The position numbers were made by a program, and so were the translations under genes. The notes beneath the pieces are model-generated. The model was given only the letters and a program-made list of their open reading frames with translations, ran no database searches and was not told the DNA's origin. This document shows positions 7,552 through 15,896 of a DNA stretch of 38,578 nucleotides, one piece after another (position 1 is the first letter of the stretch; each line of letters starts with the position of its first letter). This stretch comes from Clostridiales bacterium (GTDB taxonomy: Bacteria > Bacillota > Clostridia > Oscillospirales > Oscillospiraceae), in NCBI GenBank assembly GCA_021200895.1, contig JAJQFX010000294.1:1-38578 (forward strand), in the 5' to 3' direction.

Positions 7552-9016
7552 AACTTTTGTCCCTCCTGGAAGTGAAGATGTGGAACCGGCAGAATATAGT
7601 TACCGGTGAAACAGGCGTCGCAGTAATTCAGATTCAGCTTTTCCGACAGGTGCCGCAGCCCCTCCAGGGGCATATATTGCAGGGAGTCCGCCCCAATCAG
7701 GCGGCAGACCTCCTCCTCGGTGCGGTCATAGGCGGCCAGCTGCTCCCCGCTGGGGATGGTCGTGCCGTAGTAGCAGGGGTGGCGGAAGGGGGGCGCGGTG
7801 ACCTTCATATGCACCTCGGTCGCCCCGGCGTCCCGAAGCAGCTGCACGATGCGGGCGCTGGTCTTGCCCCGGACGATGGAATCGTCCACCAGAATGACCC
7901 GCTTCCCCTTCACCACGCTGCTGTTGGCGTTCAGCTTGATGCGCAGGGCGTTGCGGCGCTCCCAGGTGCTGCTCTGGATAAAGGTGCGGGCGATATAGCG
8001 GTTTTTCACCAGCCCGATGCCGTAGGGAATGCCGGACTCCCTGGCGTAGCCCAGGGCGGCGGCCAGCCCGGAGTCAGGTACGCCGATGACCAGGTCGCCG
8101 TCCACGGCGCTGTTCCGGGCCAGGTAGCGCCCGGCTTCCTCCCGCACGTCCCCAATGGTGGTGCCGTCAATGACGGAGTCCTGACGGGCGAAATAAATCA
8201 GCTCAAACATACACAGGGCGCTCTTTGCCGCCTTGACCCGGCAGAACTGGGAGGTCAGCGACCCGTTCCGAATGGAAATCAGCTCACCGGGATGCACGTC
8301 CCGAATCAGCTCGCCCCCCCAATGCGTCAATGGCGGCGGACTCGCTGGCAAAGACATAGCTGTCCCCCACCCTGCCCAGGCAGAGGGGGCGGAAGCCGTT
8401 GGGGTCCCGGAAGGCGACCATCTCGTCCTGGCTCATCACTACCACGGAGTACGCGCCAATCATGTACTCCATGGCGTTAATGACCGCGTCCTCCAGGGTG
8501 TTGGTGCGCAGATGCTCCCGGACGATGAGGTAGGTGATGATTTCCGCGTCATTGGTGGTCTGGAAGATGGCCCCCCCGGCTCTCCATCTCAATTCTCAGC
8601 TGCATACTGTTGACCAGCTTGCCGTTGTAGCACAGGGCCATGGAACCGATGGTGCGGTGAACCACGATGGGCTGGGCGTTTAACGGGTTCACATCGGCAG
8701 TGTTGTTGGCGTGGCGGACATGGCCGATGGCGGCGCTGGCGCCCACCAGCCTGTCCAGCTCCTTCTGGGAAAAGACCTCCGGCACCAGCCCCTGGTCCTT
8801 GTGGAGCCGGATGGAGCCGTCAATGCAGGCGGCGATGCCGCAGGAGTCCTGCCCCCGGTGCTGGAGGGTGTAAAGGGCGTTATAGGTGTCGTAGACCGGT
8901 TCGCGGCTGTCCTGGGCCGCGTCGGCCAGGTTGGAGGGAGCCTTGACAATGCCAAAGATTCCGCATTCCTCGTGCAGCTCCTCAGCTGGGTCAAGGGGCA
9001 GGGATAGTGTTTCCAT
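7548..9016 (-). CDS. purF: Amidophosphoribosyltransferase, interrupted by two single-base insertions
   Basis: Three consecutive frames together give one PurF. Frame 1 runs from MET-LSLPLDPAEEL at 9016 to a run of seven C (plus strand) at 8571-8577, frame 2 continues to a run of seven C at 8314-8320, and frame 3 runs to 7548. Removing one base from each run gives 488 residues, normal length. Cys18 in EECGIFG is the glutaminase nucleophile after removal of a short propeptide. LQHRGQDSCGI, YNGKLVN and the PRPP loop VILVDDSIVRGKTSA are present. Cysteines in CMFEL, HPCYYG and CDACFTG match the [4Fe-4S] ligands of the Bacillus-type enzyme. It commits PRPP to purine synthesis. The interruptions are most likely assembly errors, because the gene is essential for the operon's purpose and the sequence is otherwise intact. 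Confidence 0.9.
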
Positions 9017-9050
9017 AGTCACACTCCTGACGGTCAAAACTTGGGGAAGC

Positions 9051-9545
9051 TCATTGCAGCTCCGCCTGAACCTTCGCGTCCTTGGCCCGGACCCCTTCCG
9101 CCATCTCGACCTTGAAGGCGGCCAGCTTGGCGGCCAGCGCCTCATCCTGGATGGCCAGCATCTGGGCGGCCAAAATAGCGGCGTTGGCGGCCCCGTTGAC
9201 GCCTACGGTGGCGACGGGAATGCCGGTGGGCATCTGCACGATAGAGAGCAGGCTGTCCAGCCCGCCCATCATGCTGGTCTTGATGGGTACGCCGATGACG
9301 GGCAGAGTGGTGTAAGCGGCCAGCACGCCGCCCAGGTGGGCGGCCTTACCCGCTCCGGCGATGATTGCGCCGAAGCCGTTTTCCTTGGCGTGGGAGGCGA
9401 ACTGCTCCGCGTCGGAGGGCGTGCGGTGGGCGGAGATGACCCGCACCTCATAGGGGATACCAAATTCCTTCAGTTTGTTGACGGCGTCCAGCATTACGCT
9501 GAGGCCGCTGTCAGAACCCATAACAACGGCTACTTTTAAAGACAT
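9051..9545 (-). CDS. purE: N5-carboxyaminoimidazole ribonucleotide mutase
   Basis: 164 residues, the size of class I PurE, which converts N5-CAIR to CAIR. It contains MGSDSGLSVM near the N-terminus, VISAHRTP (about 38-45), GAGKAAHLGGVLAAYT and GVPIKTSMMGGLDSLLSIVQMP, all class I signatures. First full-length gene of the purine operon, with its ATG eight bases after GGGAGGT. Its first ten bases overlap the end of a 45-codon leader ORF. No purK or purC lies beside it, which is unusual for a purE-led clostridial operon and means those steps are encoded elsewhere. Confidence 0.96.
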   Translation of the reverse strand: MSLKVAVVMGSDSGLSVMLDAVNKLKEFGIPYEVRVISAHRTPSDAEQFASHAKENGFGAIIAGAGKAAHLGGVLAAYTTLPVIGVPIKTSMMGGLDSLLSIVQMPTGIPVATVGVNGAANAAILAAQMLAIQDEALAAKLAAFKVEMAEGVRAKDAKVQAELQ

Positions 9546-9673
9546 TCAGCTTTACCTCCCAGTAAAAGAAACAGCAAGCAGAAGAAACAAAGTCTGCCCG
9601 CTGCACAGATTGCGGGGCCGCATCCGGCCCCAAAAGCAAAAGAAAAAGCAGGATGAACGAACTGACTTAACAC
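9536..9673 (-). CDS. Possible 45-residue leader peptide overlapping purE
   Basis: A GTG at 9673 follows an excellent AGGAGG site (spacing 7), about 18 nt after the predicted start of the purine transcript. It opens a frame of 45 codons (MLSQFVHPAFSFAFGAG...) that ends TAA inside the first codons of purE (ATGTCTTTAA), so translation could pass directly into purE. The middle of the frame contains the stem GGGGCCG/CGGCCCC. The product is hydrophobic, with many Phe, Leu and Cys, and resembles no family I know. It may be a regulatory leader or a chance frame. The ribosome site and the overlap are what support it. Confidence 0.45.
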   Translation of the reverse strand: MLSQFVHPAFSFAFGAGCGPAICAAGRLCFFCLLFLLLGGKAECL

Positions 9674-9697
9674 ACGCCCTCCTCCTTTGATAAGTTC

Positions 9698-9726
9698 ATT
9701 TTAGCGGATTTAAAAGCCGTTTTCAA
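9698..9726 (-). promoter_or_regulatory. Promoter of the purine operon
   Basis: Minus strand: -35 TTGAAA (9721-9726), 17 bp, -10 TAAAAT (9698-9703). About 150 bp before purE. I see no guanine/adenine riboswitch between promoter and purE. The leader instead holds the short ORF and a 7-bp GC hairpin. Confidence 0.75.
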
Positions 9727-9818
9727 GTGAAAACAAGATGGAAAAGGGAACTTTGGCGGCTTCCACAATGGAGCCGCAGAAAAAGAATTTATCTTTGTGA
9801 ATCCGACCAGAACTTTTG

Positions 9819-10931
9819 TCATAGAAGCGCGGTGCCGTGTAAAATGCGATGGCACTGGGCGATGCGCGCCGACCAGGACGCTTCCTCGGCGTGGGCTTTG
9901 CGGGTGCGGGGCAGCATTTCCCCCGACTCCGCCAAAGCCCGGCGGCAGGCGTCCAGAAATTCAATGTCAAAGTGGGCGGGGTAGACTACGTCCGTATACT
10001 GATCCAGCTCCGGCCCCGCTGTCAGGGTGACGATGGGCTTGCCGGTTTGCAAGCAGGCGTAGAAGGCTTCCGGCAGGACGCTTTCCGACCCATCGGAGCC
10101 GGACAGGGAGAGGCAAACGTCAAAATGCCCCAGATAGTGGGGCTGGGAGACGTAAGACTTCTCCCCCAGCACATGGACGTTGGGCAGCTGCGTCACCGCG
10201 TTGCAGTTCGGATTGTAGCGGGAGACCTCCCCTGCCAGCACAAAGTGCCAGTCCGGCTGGGCTTTGGCGGCGTAAATCAGCGGGGCCAGGTTCGCCTCCC
10301 GCCCGCAGCCGCCCAGCATACCGAAGATGGGGTGGGGGATGTCGGCCAGGTCATGGGGGGTGCGCAGGCCGCCGTCGGTGCTCTGGGCGAAGAGGGCGTC
10401 ATCGAAGCCGTTTGGCACCAGGGCCAGGTTGTGGCAGGCCGGGGAAAGCTGCCCCTCCAGCAGGGGGGAGGCGGCAAAGACGATGTCTGCCCCATCGCAC
10501 AGCGCCGCCTCCCACTCGTCAGGGGCCAGGCCGTCCCAGCTGCGGTCACAGTCGTAAATCAGCCCGCTGTGGGGAATGTCCTGATAAAATCCGGCGCAGA
10601 CCGGGGAGGAACACCACAGCAGCGGCTCCTCCCAGCCGTACTGGGCCATGGCGGAGCGGATGAAGGCGCTGATGCGCTTGCACTCCCCCGGTGCGCGGGT
10701 CTCATAGTCCTCCGTCACGGAAACGGAGCAGGGGAGGGTGAACAGTGTGACCTGCCGGTTCAGCCGGCGGCCCTCCTTCGGGTGCCGCCACTTGCGCTCC
10801 CCCCAGGCGAAGGGGCCGATGGCCGGTTCAAAGACCATCAGTTCCACATCCTCCAGGGCGCCGGGCAGGCGGCGCAGCCGGGACGGAAACTGCCGCCATC
10901 TGTAATTGGGTATGGAAACGATTTGCACCAT
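9819..10931 (-). CDS. Glycosyltransferase family protein
   Basis: 370 residues from the ATG at 10931, preceded by GGGAGG five bases away. The open frame extends further upstream but without a ribosome site and through the probable promoter region. N-terminal MVQIVSIPNYRWRQFP and the C-terminal half with ALVPNGFDDALF, FGMLGG, DWHFVLAGE, NVHVLGEKSY and the donor-site segment LPEAFYACLQTGKPIVTL follow the pattern of GT-B glycosyltransferases of the TuaH/GT4-like type. Probably cytoplasmic and involved in cell-surface glycan synthesis, but donor and acceptor cannot be read from the sequence. It stands alone, divergent from the next gene. Confidence 0.82.
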   Translation of the reverse strand: MVQIVSIPNYRWRQFPSRLRRLPGALEDVELMVFEPAIGPFAWGERKWRHPKEGRRLNRQVTLFTLPCSVSVTEDYETRAPGECKRISAFIRSAMAQYGWEEPLLWCSSPVCAGFYQDIPHSGLIYDCDRSWDGLAPDEWEAALCDGADIVFAASPLLEGQLSPACHNLALVPNGFDDALFAQSTDGGLRTPHDLADIPHPIFGMLGGCGREANLAPLIYAAKAQPDWHFVLAGEVSRYNPNCNAVTQLPNVHVLGEKSYVSQPHYLGHFDVCLSLSGSDGSESVLPEAFYACLQTGKPIVTLTAGPELDQYTDVVYPAHFDIEFLDACRRALAESGEMLPRTRKAHAEEASWSARIAQCHRILHGTALL

Positions 10932-11081
10932 GGAGACCTCCCTGGCGGCATCTGCCGTCGGCTGTGCAGAAGCATATAGCGTGATTGTTTTTATTGTATC
11001 ACAGAGTTCACTAGTTTGCCACCGTTTTTTCCGGGTTTTGCTGTGATTCCGCCGATTCTGTCCCAATTTGAATGGAAGGGG

Positions 11082-11110
11082 CTGGCAAGGCCAACCTTTT
11101 GTGGTATACT
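11082..11110 (+). promoter_or_regulatory. Probable promoter of the small protein at 11140
   Basis: -35 CTGGCA (11082-11087), 17 bp, -10 TATACT (11105-11110). The -10 is consensus-like and the -35 is weak. Confidence 0.5.
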
Positions 11111-11139
11111 AAGGGCATGACGATAGGAGGTGTACCGTT

Positions 11140-11382
11140 ATGAAACTGAAAGCGAATATTGACTATGCAAAATTCCTGGCCAGCGTACACAAATGCAAAG
11201 GCGAGGTGTACTATGACACCGTGGAGGGCGACCGGTTGAACCTGAAGTCCACCCTGTCAGAATACCTGTTCGCCACCGCCGCTGTGACTTCGGACTTTAT
11301 TGAAAACGGCGGCGTCTTCTGCCAGCAGGAGGAGGACTATGCCCTTCTGGCGGACTTTGTGGAGGCGGAGCCAGAAGGGTAA
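11140..11382 (+). CDS. Small conserved clostridial protein of unknown function
   Basis: 80 residues, with an AGGAGGT site eight bases before the ATG and its own promoter. The sequence MKLKANIDYAKFLASVHKCKG, GEVYYDTVEGDRLNLKSTLS and the acidic C-terminus resemble a small protein widely found in gut Clostridia, sometimes mislabelled as a poly(A) polymerase. It has no membrane segment or signal peptide. The aromatic/charged pattern suggests a compact alpha/beta domain. Function unknown. Confidence 0.75.
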   Translation: MKLKANIDYAKFLASVHKCKGEVYYDTVEGDRLNLKSTLSEYLFATAAVTSDFIENGGVFCQQEEDYALLADFVEAEPEG

Positions 11383-11475
11383 AAGAGCGGCAGCCTTCCC
11401 TTATGTTCGGGGCGGGGCTGTGATACTGTTGAGCCTGAGGAACCTATAGTCTAATTCGTAAAGGAGTGTGGCGGC

Positions 11476-12042
11476 GTGCCGCTTTGGTTTGAGCAGCTGG
11501 AAGGGCAGCTTTTGCTCTGGATACAGGACTTGCGCTGTGGGCCGCTGTCCGCCGTGCTGGTGCCGCTGACCCGGCTGGGAAATTACGGGGGGATTTGGAT
11601 TGCCTGCGCTCTGGTGATGCTGCGCTTCCGGCGCACCCGGCGGGCGGGTATCGCGGGGCTGGCGGCGCTGCTGCTGGCCCAGGTAGTCAATGACCAGCTG
11701 CTGAAAAATCTCATCTGCCGCGCCAGGCCCTTCACCCAAATCGAAGGGCTGTGGACGCTGGTGGAAGCGCCCACGGACTATTCCTTCCCGTCAGGGCACA
11801 CCTGCTCTGCCTTTGCCGTCGGGGTGACCTGGTGGCGGACGCTGGATTTCTGCTGGCTGAAACGTTTGCTGATGGCGATGGCGGTGCTGATGGCACTGTC
11901 CCGGCTCTATGTGGGGGTGCATTATCCCACCGATGTTCTGGGCGGTGTGGCAGTGGGGAGCCTGGTCGCCATTCTGGTCTGCCACGGCCTGGCGTGGTTG
12001 GAGGGCGGAGGACGCGGTAAGCTGCCAAAAGACGCAGCGTAA
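11476..12042 (+). CDS. PAP2-family membrane phosphatase
   Basis: 188 residues from a GTG at 11476, nine bases after AAGGAG. Several hydrophobic helices and all three PAP2 motifs are present: KNLICRARPF (KX6RP), PSGHT (PSGH) and SRLYVGVHYPTD (SRX5HX3D). The family removes phosphate from lipid phosphates such as undecaprenyl diphosphate or phosphatidate at the outer membrane face. Which substrate applies is not visible. It faces the P-loop kinase gene across a shared hairpin terminator. Confidence 0.92.
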   Translation: MPLWFEQLEGQLLLWIQDLRCGPLSAVLVPLTRLGNYGGIWIACALVMLRFRRTRRAGIAGLAALLLAQVVNDQLLKNLICRARPFTQIEGLWTLVEAPTDYSFPSGHTCSAFAVGVTWWRTLDFCWLKRLLMAMAVLMALSRLYVGVHYPTDVLGGVAVGSLVAILVCHGLAWLEGGGRGKLPKDAA

Positions 12043-12045
12043 AAT

Positions 12046-12077
12046 ACGGGCCGGAAGGAGGATTCCTTCCGGCCCGT
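12046..12077. terminator. Terminator hairpin between convergent genes
   Basis: Perfect 14-bp stem (12046-12059 with 12064-12077, ACGGGCCGGAAGGA / TCCTTCCGGCCCGT). On the minus strand it is followed by ATTTTA, so it mainly serves the P-loop kinase gene, whose stop codon touches it. It may also slow plus-strand transcripts from the PAP2 gene. Confidence 0.75.
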
Positions 12078-12623
12078 TAGCGTGGTGGTCTGGCCCCGCT
12101 GATGCTCTGGTCAAGGGTATTCAGGAAGCGGGATAACGCCCGCCGGTTTTTCAGCACGATGGTTTTGTCCGGATAGGTGCTCTGCACCCAGCGGTAGCGG
12201 TCTCTCCGCTGACGGTTGCGCCCATCCCAGAACACCCACCTGAAAAAGGCCCAGTCCACCTTCTCCGGGCAGCCGGGGGCGGCACTGTCCCGGCTCCGCC
12301 CCCGATAGGTGAAGTACCGTTTGTACACCTGGTACAGGCAGAAGAACCGGTTGTACTGGAAGGAGACAATCAAATCCGCTGCCTCCATTCTTTCGGCGTA
12401 GTCGCACCCAATATAGTTTCCGTCGATGACCCACCCCCTCCGGGTGGGCGGCGCAAAAGGCACGGCAGTCCGCCAGCATATTCGCCCCGGGCCGCTCCAC
12501 CCAGCCGGGGGAGAAGTGAATCGTATCCAGATGCAGCACCGGCAGGCCGTACCGCCTGCCCAGTGCCGCGGCCAGGGTGGATTTCCCGGAGCCGCTGTAT
12601 CCGATGATGGCAATTTTCATCAT
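12077..12623 (-). CDS. P-loop kinase of the adenylate-kinase/FlaR type, one single-base insertion
   Basis: The N-terminal frame begins MMKIAIIGYSGSGKSTLAAAL with a Walker A motif (GYSGSGKST) and VLHLDTIHFSPGW. After a run of five C (plus strand) at 12434-12438 the sense continues in the next frame as GWVIDGNYIGCDYAERMEAAD. Dropping one base gives about 181 residues, the normal size of 'DNA topology modulation protein FlaR'-like nucleoside kinases, with the conserved WVIDGNY and VYKRYFTYRGRSR segments. The natural substrate of this family is not established. Probably intact in the organism and split only in this assembly. Confidence 0.8.
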
Positions 12624-12743
12624 AAACCTCAGAACCTCCTCAGCAGCAGTTTTGTCTGCTCGACAAAATTGCAAATTATGTCGATTCTAACACAAAACTA
12701 TGTATTATCGTTGCCCACAAAACAATCCGGTTCCAACAGTCTG

Positions 12744-12784
12744 TTGACTTTGACTGCCTTTGCCTACTATAATAAAATAGTAGG
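12744..12784 (+). promoter_or_regulatory. Promoter with palindromic operator for the nitroreductase gene
   Basis: -35 TTGACT (12744-12749), 18 bp, consensus -10 TATAAT (12768-12773). A perfect inverted repeat CCTACTAT/ATAGTAGG (12763-12770 and 12777-12784, 6-nt spacer) overlies the -10 box, as expected for a repressor operator. About 70 bp before the gene. Confidence 0.7.
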
Positions 12785-12852
12785 AAATTGTCAACAGTTT
12801 GCGCGGCGGGGACACATCAAAAGAAGCCGCCGCACCAGGCAAGGAGGGTACC

Positions 12853-13521
12853 ATGACTTTACAGGAAGCGATGCAGGCGCGGCACAGCGTGCGCAAGTAC
12901 AAAAAGGACCCGCTGCCGGCGGACGTGGTTCGTCAGCTGAACGAGCGGATTCAAACACACAACGAGAAGTACGGCCTGAGCATCCAGCTCGTCACAGAAA
13001 ACACGGACGCGCTGCCGGGCATCATTGGCATGACCATGGCGAAGGGTGTGCGCAATTACATGATCCTCGCCGGGCCGGACACAGCCGACGTGGACGAGAA
13101 GCTGGGCTATAGCAGCGCAGACCTGATGCTCTATGCTCAGACGCTGGGGCTGAATACCTGGTGGGTCGGCGGAATGTACAGCCACAAAGGGGCCAGGAAG
13201 AATTCCACCGCCGGGGACAGCGCCAAAATCATCGGCATTGTTGCGGTAGGCTATGGGGAGAATCAGGGCGTTCCCCACAAGTCCAAGGCGGCGGAGGCGG
13301 TGTCCTCCTACGAGGGCGACGCGCCGGACTGGTTCCAGGCGGGGGTCGCTGCGGCGCTGCTGGCCCCGACCGCCATGAACCGGCAGTCCTTCACCATCCA
13401 GGGCGCGGGCAATCAGGTGTCCATGACCTACGCCAGCGGCTCCTTCTCCGGCGCCGATTTGGGCATCTGCAAGTATCATTTTGCGCTTGGCGCAGGCGAA
13501 GAGAATTTCCAGTGGCGCTGA
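12853..13521 (+). CDS. Nitroreductase-family flavoprotein
   Basis: 222 residues from the ATG at 12853, six bases after AAGGAGG. The open frame extends upstream through the promoter and is not used. It begins MTLQEAMQARHSVRKYKKDPL, the FMN-binding nitroreductase start, and has GYSSADLMLYAQTLGLNTWWVGG and AALLAPTAMNRQSF. The pattern is closest to the TM1586-type nitroreductase family, whose members are FMN proteins of unknown substrate in anaerobes. The adjacent gene, only six bases downstream, encodes a cysteine-cluster protein and is probably co-transcribed. Confidence 0.88.
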   Translation: MTLQEAMQARHSVRKYKKDPLPADVVRQLNERIQTHNEKYGLSIQLVTENTDALPGIIGMTMAKGVRNYMILAGPDTADVDEKLGYSSADLMLYAQTLGLNTWWVGGMYSHKGARKNSTAGDSAKIIGIVAVGYGENQGVPHKSKAAEAVSSYEGDAPDWFQAGVAAALLAPTAMNRQSFTIQGAGNQVSMTYASGSFSGADLGICKYHFALGAGEENFQWR

Positions 13522-13527
13522 GGCCGC

Positions 13528-13860
13528 ATGGGGGTACAGAAAATGTTGCTTCGTATTTTCAGGGCCTGGCTCAAGTGGCGCAAGGATTGGGATGCCCTGT
13601 GTAACTGCTGCGGGAAGTGTTGCTATATCCGCACTCAGGGGGCGGACGGTCAAGTCGTTATCCACTATGACAAGCCCTGTGAGCATTTGGACACGGAGAC
13701 GCACCTGTGCAGGGTCTTTGACGACCGGTTCCGCAAGTGCGACCACTGCGGCAAGGTGAATCTGTTTACGGCATTATTCAACCCGACGCTGCCCAAGGAC
13801 TGCACCTATGTGCAGACCTTCCGCCTGTGGGACAGGCAGGAGCCTGACCGCGAGCCGTGA
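13528..13860 (+). CDS. YkgJ-family cysteine-cluster protein
   Basis: 110 residues with Cys clusters CNCCGKCC (about 25-32), CEHL, CRVF and CDHCGK, spaced as in the YkgJ/UPF0153 zinc- or iron-binding family (CxxCG..CC pattern). It starts with MGVQKMLLRIFRAWLKWRKDWDALC just after the nitroreductase stop, implying coupled expression and perhaps a redox or metal-delivery link, which is inference. Its function is not known. The family is of small cytoplasmic proteins. Confidence 0.85.
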   Translation: MGVQKMLLRIFRAWLKWRKDWDALCNCCGKCCYIRTQGADGQVVIHYDKPCEHLDTETHLCRVFDDRFRKCDHCGKVNLFTALFNPTLPKDCTYVQTFRLWDRQEPDREP

Positions 13861-13901
13861 GCCGACACATGGGGCAGAACTTGACCAGACAACATAAAAA
13901 G

Positions 13902-13929
13902 AGGGCGGCTATCCGAGGATAGCCGCCCT
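13902..13929. terminator. Bidirectional terminator of rplL and the plus-strand pair
   Basis: Stem AGGGCGGCTATCC / GGATAGCCGCCCT (13 bp) with loop GA. On the minus strand it is followed by CTTTTTAT (end of rplL transcripts) and on the plus strand by GTTCTTTTCT. Confidence 0.85.
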
Positions 13930-13950
13930 GTTCTTTTCTGTGTAGAAGAA

Positions 13951-14328
13951 TTACTTCAGCTCGACCTTGCCGCCGACAGCCTCGACCTTCTCCTTGATTT
14001 CGTCGGCCTCTGCCTTGGCAGCGGCTTCCTTCAGAGTGGTGGGAGCGTTCTCGACAGCAGCCTTGGCGTCGGCCAGGCCCAGACCGGTGATCTCGCGGAC
14101 GACCTTGATGACCTTGATCTTGCCCTTGGGATCAGCCAGGCCAGCCAGGACCACGTCAAACTCGGTCTTCTCCTCCACCTCGGGAGCGGCAGTGGCAGCG
14201 CCAGCGGCGGGAGCAGCCATGGAAGCGGCGGAAACGCCGAAGGTCTCCTCCAGAGCCTTGACCAGCTCGGACAGCTCGAGGACGGAGAGGGACTTCACTT
14301 CTTCAACAATCGCATTGATATCAGCCAT
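13951..14328 (-). CDS. rplL: Ribosomal protein L7/L12
   Basis: 125 residues, the usual length. N-terminal dimerisation domain [28 protein letters not shown], an Ala-rich hinge (about 36-52) and the factor-binding C-terminal domain with [35 protein letters not shown] and a terminal KVELK. Forms the multi-copy stalk bound to L10, encoded just upstream, and recruits translational GTPases. Ends at a strong terminator. Confidence 0.98.
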   Translation of the reverse strand: MADINAIVEEVKSLSVLELSELVKALEETFGVSAASMAAPAAGAATAAPEVEEKTEFDVVLAGLADPKGKIKVIKVVREITGLGLADAKAAVENAPTTLKEAAAKAEADEIKEKVEAVGGKVELK

Positions 14329-14398
14329 GATAGTTAGCCTCCTAAAAATAGAATTGATTCATGTGTGGACAGTGCCTGTCCAAAAATGGGCCGAATGA

Positions 14399-14992
14399 TT
14401 ATTCGGCAGCGGGTGCTTCCGCCTCGGCGGCGGGCGCCTCCGCTTCAGCGGCAGGTGCCTCTGCTTCCGCAGCGGGCTCGTCAGGCTCGCTCTCCTTCTT
14501 CTCCGCAATGGCGGCGACGACGGCGGCCAGGGAGACGATGGGAGCCTGCATGACGCCCAGCAGCTGAGCAATCAGGTCGTTCTTGGAAGACAGGGTGGAC
14601 ATTTGGGCGATTTCCTCCTGGGAGAGAATCTTACCCTCCAGGAAAGCGGCCTTGATGTGGAACTTGGTGTCGGGGCCCAGTTCCTTGATGGCGTCGGAGA
14701 TGGTGCGGATGGGGACGATAGGATCGTCCGCGCCGATGGCCAGGGCTGTGTTGCCGTGCAGGACGTCATCCAGCTCATTCAGACCGGCGTCATCCAGAGC
14801 GCGGCGCACCATGGTGTTCTTCACCACGTTGTACTGCACGCCAGCTTCCCGCATCTTGTTGCGCAGGGCAGTGTCCTGAGCGACGGTGATGCCGCTGTAG
14901 TCCACCAGAACGCCGGACTGGGCGTTCTTCAGCTGATCCTCCAGTGCGGAAACCACCGCCTTCTTGGACTCCAAAATCTTCGCGTTTGGCAT
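14399..14992 (-). CDS. rplJ: Ribosomal protein L10 with an Ala/Glu-rich tail
   Basis: 197 residues from MPNAKILESKKAVVSALEDQL at 14992. Longer frames run back through the L10 leader and are not used. L10 anchors the L7/L12 stalk on 23S rRNA. The body (to about 170) is typical, including GVLVDYSGITVAQDTALR. The C-terminus has an additional low-complexity segment with three copies of the unit AEAPAAE (about 177-197), longer than in E. coli (165 residues) but similar to tails seen in other GC-rich Clostridia. Regulated by the leader at 15001-15131. Confidence 0.96.
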   Translation of the reverse strand: MPNAKILESKKAVVSALEDQLKNAQSGVLVDYSGITVAQDTALRNKMREAGVQYNVVKNTMVRRALDDAGLNELDDVLHGNTALAIGADDPIVPIRTISDAIKELGPDTKFHIKAAFLEGKILSQEEIAQMSTLSSKNDLIAQLLGVMQAPIVSLAAVVAAIAEKKESEPDEPAAEAEAPAAEAEAPAAEAEAPAAE

Positions 14993-15000
14993 AATGTGTT

Positions 15001-15131
15001 TCACCTCACAAAAGAAAAATCCTCCGCGTCGCAGGACAGGAGGACAGTACAGTAAAACCTTTGCAGTTTTATCAGCACTCTCGGCAGGCGGCATAAGCCA
15101 TTAAACGGGGTACCTGCTGTCTACGAACGCA
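15001..15131 (-). ncRNA. L10 leader (autoregulatory mRNA leader)
   Basis: The roughly 140-nt leader of rplJ contains the L10-leader hallmarks on the minus strand: AGACAGCAGGT and the pairing CCTGCCGAGAG further on. A terminator-like hairpin TCCTCC/GGAGGA follows, with its U-run at 15013-15021. L10(L7/L12)4 binding to this structure is known to repress the operon in many Bacillota. The exact borders are estimated from the promoter and the rplJ start. Confidence 0.75.
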
Positions 15132-15137
15132 ACCATT

Positions 15138-15166
15138 ATTATATGTGAGGGGAGGGGATTTGTCAA
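15138..15166 (-). promoter_or_regulatory. Strong promoter of rplJ-rplL
   Basis: Minus strand: -35 TTGACA (15161-15166), 17 bp, -10 TATAAT (15138-15143), a full consensus promoter just after rplA. No clear terminator separates it from rplA, so read-through from the upstream operon is also possible. Confidence 0.88.
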
Positions 15167-15196
15167 CCCCCTTCCCTCACAAAAACGGAGAAATAA

Positions 15197-15883
15197 TTAC
15201 ACCAGCTTGGCGGGGTTTACACGGACGCCGGGGCCCATGGTGGAAGCCACGGTGCAGGTCTTGATATACTGGCCCTTGGCGGCGGCGGGCTTGGCCTTGA
15301 TGATGGCGCCGATGAGGGCGTTGAAGTTCTGCTCCAGCTTCTCGGTGCCGAAGGAGGCCTTGCCGATGGGGCAGTGGATGATGTTGGACTTGTCCAGACG
15401 GTACTCCGCCTTACCGGCTTTCGCCTCGGTGACAGCCTTGGCGGCGTCGGGGGTGACGGTGCCGGACTTGGGGGAGGGCATCAGGCCCTTGGGGCCCAGC
15501 ACCTTACCGAGACGGCCGACGAAACGCATCATGTCGGGGGTGGCGATGACCACGTCGAAGTCGAACCAGTTCTCCTTCTGAATCTTCTCCACCAGATCCA
15601 TCTCGCCCACATAGTCCGCGCCGGCGGCCTTGGCGGCCTCCGCCTGAGCGCCCTTGGCAAAGACCAGGACGCGGGCGTTCTTGCCGGTGCCGTTGGGCAG
15701 GACGATGGCGCCGCGGACCTGCTGGTCAGCGTGACGGCCGTCTACGCCCAGCTTGACGTGGAGCTCGACGGTCTCGTCAAACTTCGCCTTGGAGGTCTTG
15801 ACCACCAGGTCCAGGGCCTCGTTCGTATCGTACAGATTGCCTTTTTCAATCAGCTTCAGGCTATCTTCATATTTTTTACCCAT
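15197..15883 (-). CDS. rplA: Ribosomal protein L1
   Basis: 228 residues from [15 protein letters not shown] at 15883, chosen because AAGGAGG stands eight bases before it. A few extra codons upstream overlap the rplK gap. Contains the L1 signature [23 protein letters not shown] and the rRNA-binding [15 protein letters not shown]1 forms the E-site stalk and in many bacteria represses its own rplK-rplA mRNA. Follows rplK after 13 bp. Confidence 0.98.
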   Translation of the reverse strand: MGKKYEDSLKLIEKGNLYDTNEALDLVVKTSKAKFDETVELHVKLGVDGRHADQQVRGAIVLPNGTGKNARVLVFAKGAQAEAAKAAGADYVGEMDLVEKIQKENWFDFDVVIATPDMMRFVGRLGKVLGPKGLMPSPKSGTVTPDAAKAVTEAKAGKAEYRLDKSNIIHCPIGKASFGTEKLEQNFNALIGAIIKAKPAAAKGQYIKTCTVASTMGPGVRVNPAKLV

Positions 15884-15896
15884 AGTTACAACCTCC

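Noticed and set aside
9546-9700. Purine riboswitch ahead of purE
   Set aside because: I could not find the three-way-junction core of the purine aptamer; the leader is occupied by a short ORF and one GC stem.
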